A stretch of 64,000 nt of DNA from Pseudomonadota bacterium (GTDB lineage Bacteria > Bdellovibrionota > Bacteriovoracia > Bacteriovoracales > Bacteriovoracaceae), in NCBI GenBank assembly GCA_027488375.1, contig JAIYBW010000004.1, positions 248,001-312,000 of the forward strand. Direction: 5' to 3'. The notes beneath the pieces were generated by a model. The model had not been told where the DNA came from. It made no database searches and worked only from the letters and a program-made list of their open reading frames with translations. Of the stretch, positions 62,214 to 64,000 are shown one piece after another (the first letter of the stretch is position 1; the number at the start of each line of letters is the position of its first letter). Made by a program: the position numbers and the translations under genes.

Positions 62214-63965
62214 TTAAAAGGCCGGTGTGGAATTCACAATATCCTTAGCAAATTCTCTTAATGACTCATCGGCCAGTTTTTTATCTAAGCAAATTAGTGT
62301 GGATTCATGATTACGGTGAGAATAGGTGTCTAAGTTGAAGCTCCCGGTTGATGTCATAATCTGATCAAACTCCATCTGTTTTGAATGAATATGATTAAAG
62401 TAAAACCAAACATCGACAGTGGTATCACTCAAGGCCGCCATAAGGTTTTTTCTTTGACTGCGTCCGGTAAAGGGAGCGAGCGTTTTCTCAAGTTGAAGGA
62501 CTCCGCTCGCCGCTAACTTTTGACCTTTCTGATTAAATTTTTTAGCGAGCTCTCTTAATTGGAAACCGGCTTCACCAAAACCTGCATCAACACCATTCGT
62601 GACAAGATCAATGGTAACATTCCGCTTGGAAGCTTCACTCAGAGTTTTAATAATTTTTGTATTACTAAATTCAGATTGATCATTTTTTTTGAAGTTAAAA
62701 GAGAGAGTATTAAGAAGCATCTGGTGCTTCACATTTTTCATGATTTCAATATAGGCCTTCGCAATGATATTTTCCTGCCCGGCCGATTTGGTTCCTTGAA
62801 CGAGCACCCGGCAGACTCCAGGAATATCCGAAACATTGGGTTGATTCAGCCATTTTTGATAAAATTCTCTTCCTCTCAAACCAAGACTTTTTTCATGAGC
62901 TTCTTTCTCTTCTACTAATCTCAAATAAGTCTTCATTGAATCATCAGGCTTTTCTTGTTCGTGATTCCAGATTCGAACATACTGCCTCATCATGTCTGTA
63001 ACGGCGGGCCCCATGACATGCACATCCTTATCCCGAGTGTGATTATTAAAACCATTGGAGGCATTTTCAAAATCATGCATATTCATGCCACCCATAATCG
63101 CCTCTTCACCATCTCTTATCCAAAACTTTGAATGATAAACGGTAAAAAGTGTTTGCGGATTTAAAAATCCCTTCCCTAGGGTGACTTTAACTCCTCCGCG
63201 AGTGAGTTTATTTAGACATTTTTTTAAAATGAGACGAGTCCATGCCTCTTCGAGTATGAGCCTGACATCAACACCAGATTGGGCCCGCTCGATCAGAGCA
63301 TCTACCATTTCACTACTTCTCTCATCACAATACTGAACCATCACCACCGCATGAAAAAAGTGTTTTGTTTCTCTCACCATCCTAAGCTTTTCTTGAAAAG
63401 ACTGTTCCCCATTACTTAAAAGTCTTAGTTTATTTCCTGCAGTCATTTGAGTTTGAGTGACTTGATCTAGACCCAATTGAAATTTTTCAGTAATCAGGGG
63501 ACTTTGTTGAATTTTTTCTGAACCCAATGATTCAAATTGTTTCCCATAGAGATCTAGAGGAAGATCCAGAGTCCTTAGAGGATTATGATTGAGTGATTTC
63601 CAATCTGAAAGATAAGGATAAGGTCTTGAGTATTGCTGAGTAAGGGAATTAAATTTTTGTTTTTGATAGAACTTCTTTTTGGCCCTTAAAAAATCTTTCG
63701 CCTTATATTGATCTATAAACTTTAAGATATTAGTTTTAAAAAGAGATTGAATAAGATCAGGATTCGGATTTTCTAAGACTGCAAACACCCGCTGAGTTTT
63801 AGGGTTAAGCTTAAACTCAATGGAACTCTCGCGAGCTGCACTGACCACCCCATTTGAAGCCCCAAAAAGTCTTTGACTAAATTCTTCAAAGGATATGATT
63901 TCACTTCTTGCCTCGGCAAAATTTGAAAAGAAAAAAAGCAAAATGATGGAAATGAGACCCTTCAC
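62214..63965 (-). CDS. Exported phospholipase D-family protein
   Basis: The 583-residue protein has a signal peptide (1-19, FAEA-R). Two PLD-like half-sites are visible: VYHSKFWIRDGEEAIMGGMNMHD (about 290) and NHIHSKQMEFDQIMTSTGSFNLDTYSHRNHES (about 535). Each provides the HxK and downstream Gly-Ser/Asn pattern of HKD enzymes, with Asp/Glu variations. It could hydrolyse phospholipids or nucleic acids outside the inner membrane. It is longer than cardiolipin synthases and lacks their membrane helices. Confidence 0.85.
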   Translation of the reverse strand: MKGLISIILLFFFSNFAEARSEIISFEEFSQRLFGASNGVVSAARESSIEFKLNPKTQRVFAVLENPNPDLIQSLFKTNILKFIDQYKAKDFLRAKKKFYQKQKFNSLTQQYSRPYPYLSDWKSLNHNPLRTLDLPLDLYGKQFESLGSEKIQQSPLITEKFQLGLDQVTQTQMTAGNKLRLLSNGEQSFQEKLRMVRETKHFFHAVVMVQYCDERSSEMVDALIERAQSGVDVRLILEEAWTRLILKKCLNKLTRGGVKVTLGKGFLNPQTLFTVYHSKFWIRDGEEAIMGGMNMHDFENASNGFNNHTRDKDVHVMGPAVTDMMRQYVRIWNHEQEKPDDSMKTYLRLVEEKEAHEKSLGLRGREFYQKWLNQPNVSDIPGVCRVLVQGTKSAGQENIIAKAYIEIMKNVKHQMLLNTLSFNFKKNDQSEFSNTKIIKTLSEASKRNVTIDLVTNGVDAGFGEAGFQLRELAKKFNQKGQKLAASGVLQLEKTLAPFTGRSQRKNLMAALSDTTVDVWFYFNHIHSKQMEFDQIMTSTGSFNLDTYSHRNHESTLICLDKKLADESLREFAKDIVNSTPAF

Positions 63966-64000
63966 CTTGCACCCTCCATGGTGTTCGATTGTTGGACTCC

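Overview
The window looks like chromosomal DNA of an AT-rich Gram-negative bacterium. It encodes two RND/TolC efflux systems, many lipoproteins and Sec-secreted hydrolases, a TonB-like protein and an O-antigen-type ABC exporter. The number of exported proteases (two trypsin-like S1 paralogues, an S8 subtilase, a lysyl-endopeptidase-like enzyme, M28 and M14 peptidases), a Tat-exported HiPIP, an SPL-family radical SAM protein and the gene style suggest a Bdellovibrionota/Bacteriovoracales-type predator. That placement is an inference from gene content; no rRNA or marker alignment was available.

Positions 1-13.95 kb form an accessory region ending at the 3' end of a tRNA-Ala(GGC) gene. Most of it is a copper/heavy-metal island. 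A P1B ATPase with a wrecked CopZ-like chaperone gene in front of it is transcribed leftward. A CueR-type regulator heads a rightward run: multicopper oxidase fused to a CopB-like outer-membrane domain, a small Cys/His protein, TolC-family channel, a miniature adaptor, an HME-RND pump, a Cys-rich micro-protein and an HMA-CDF transporter. Two back-to-back MerR-type promoters with 19-bp spacers sit between the arms. A HEPN-like, abortive-infection-type gene follows. Next comes a small XRE-XRE-membrane-peptide operon with an array of TGCTA/TAGCA boxes upstream.

Positions 14-36 kb are mostly housekeeping genes with some exported proteins: ClC channel, S1 protease with ankyrins, HAD 5'-nucleotidase, aldo/keto reductase, a translationally coupled nucleosidase-like/SPL radical SAM/2OG-oxygenase trio, transketolase, bL28, subtilase, PilZ-like and DUF4340 proteins, bL33, M14 peptidase, lipoate ligase, O6-alkylguanine methyltransferase, aminopeptidase N and a DUF2797 protein.

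Positions 36-64 kb hold lipoproteins, an AmpG-like permease, an orphan C5 DNA methyltransferase, HiPIP, a second S1 protease, a broken DUF167 gene, a Wzm/Wzt exporter coupled to an LplT-PlsC fusion, an RND pump and TolC pair without an adaptor, a lysyl-endopeptidase-like protease, an EEP phosphodiesterase/PLP-barrel/FAD-oxidase/CstA run, a response regulator with a degenerate histidine kinase, an M28 peptidase, a TonB-like protein and a secreted PLD-family protein.

Genes are packed very tightly. Many same-strand neighbours share ATGA stop/start overlaps, and at least nine convergent pairs overlap at their 3' ends by 4-30 bp with no terminator between them.
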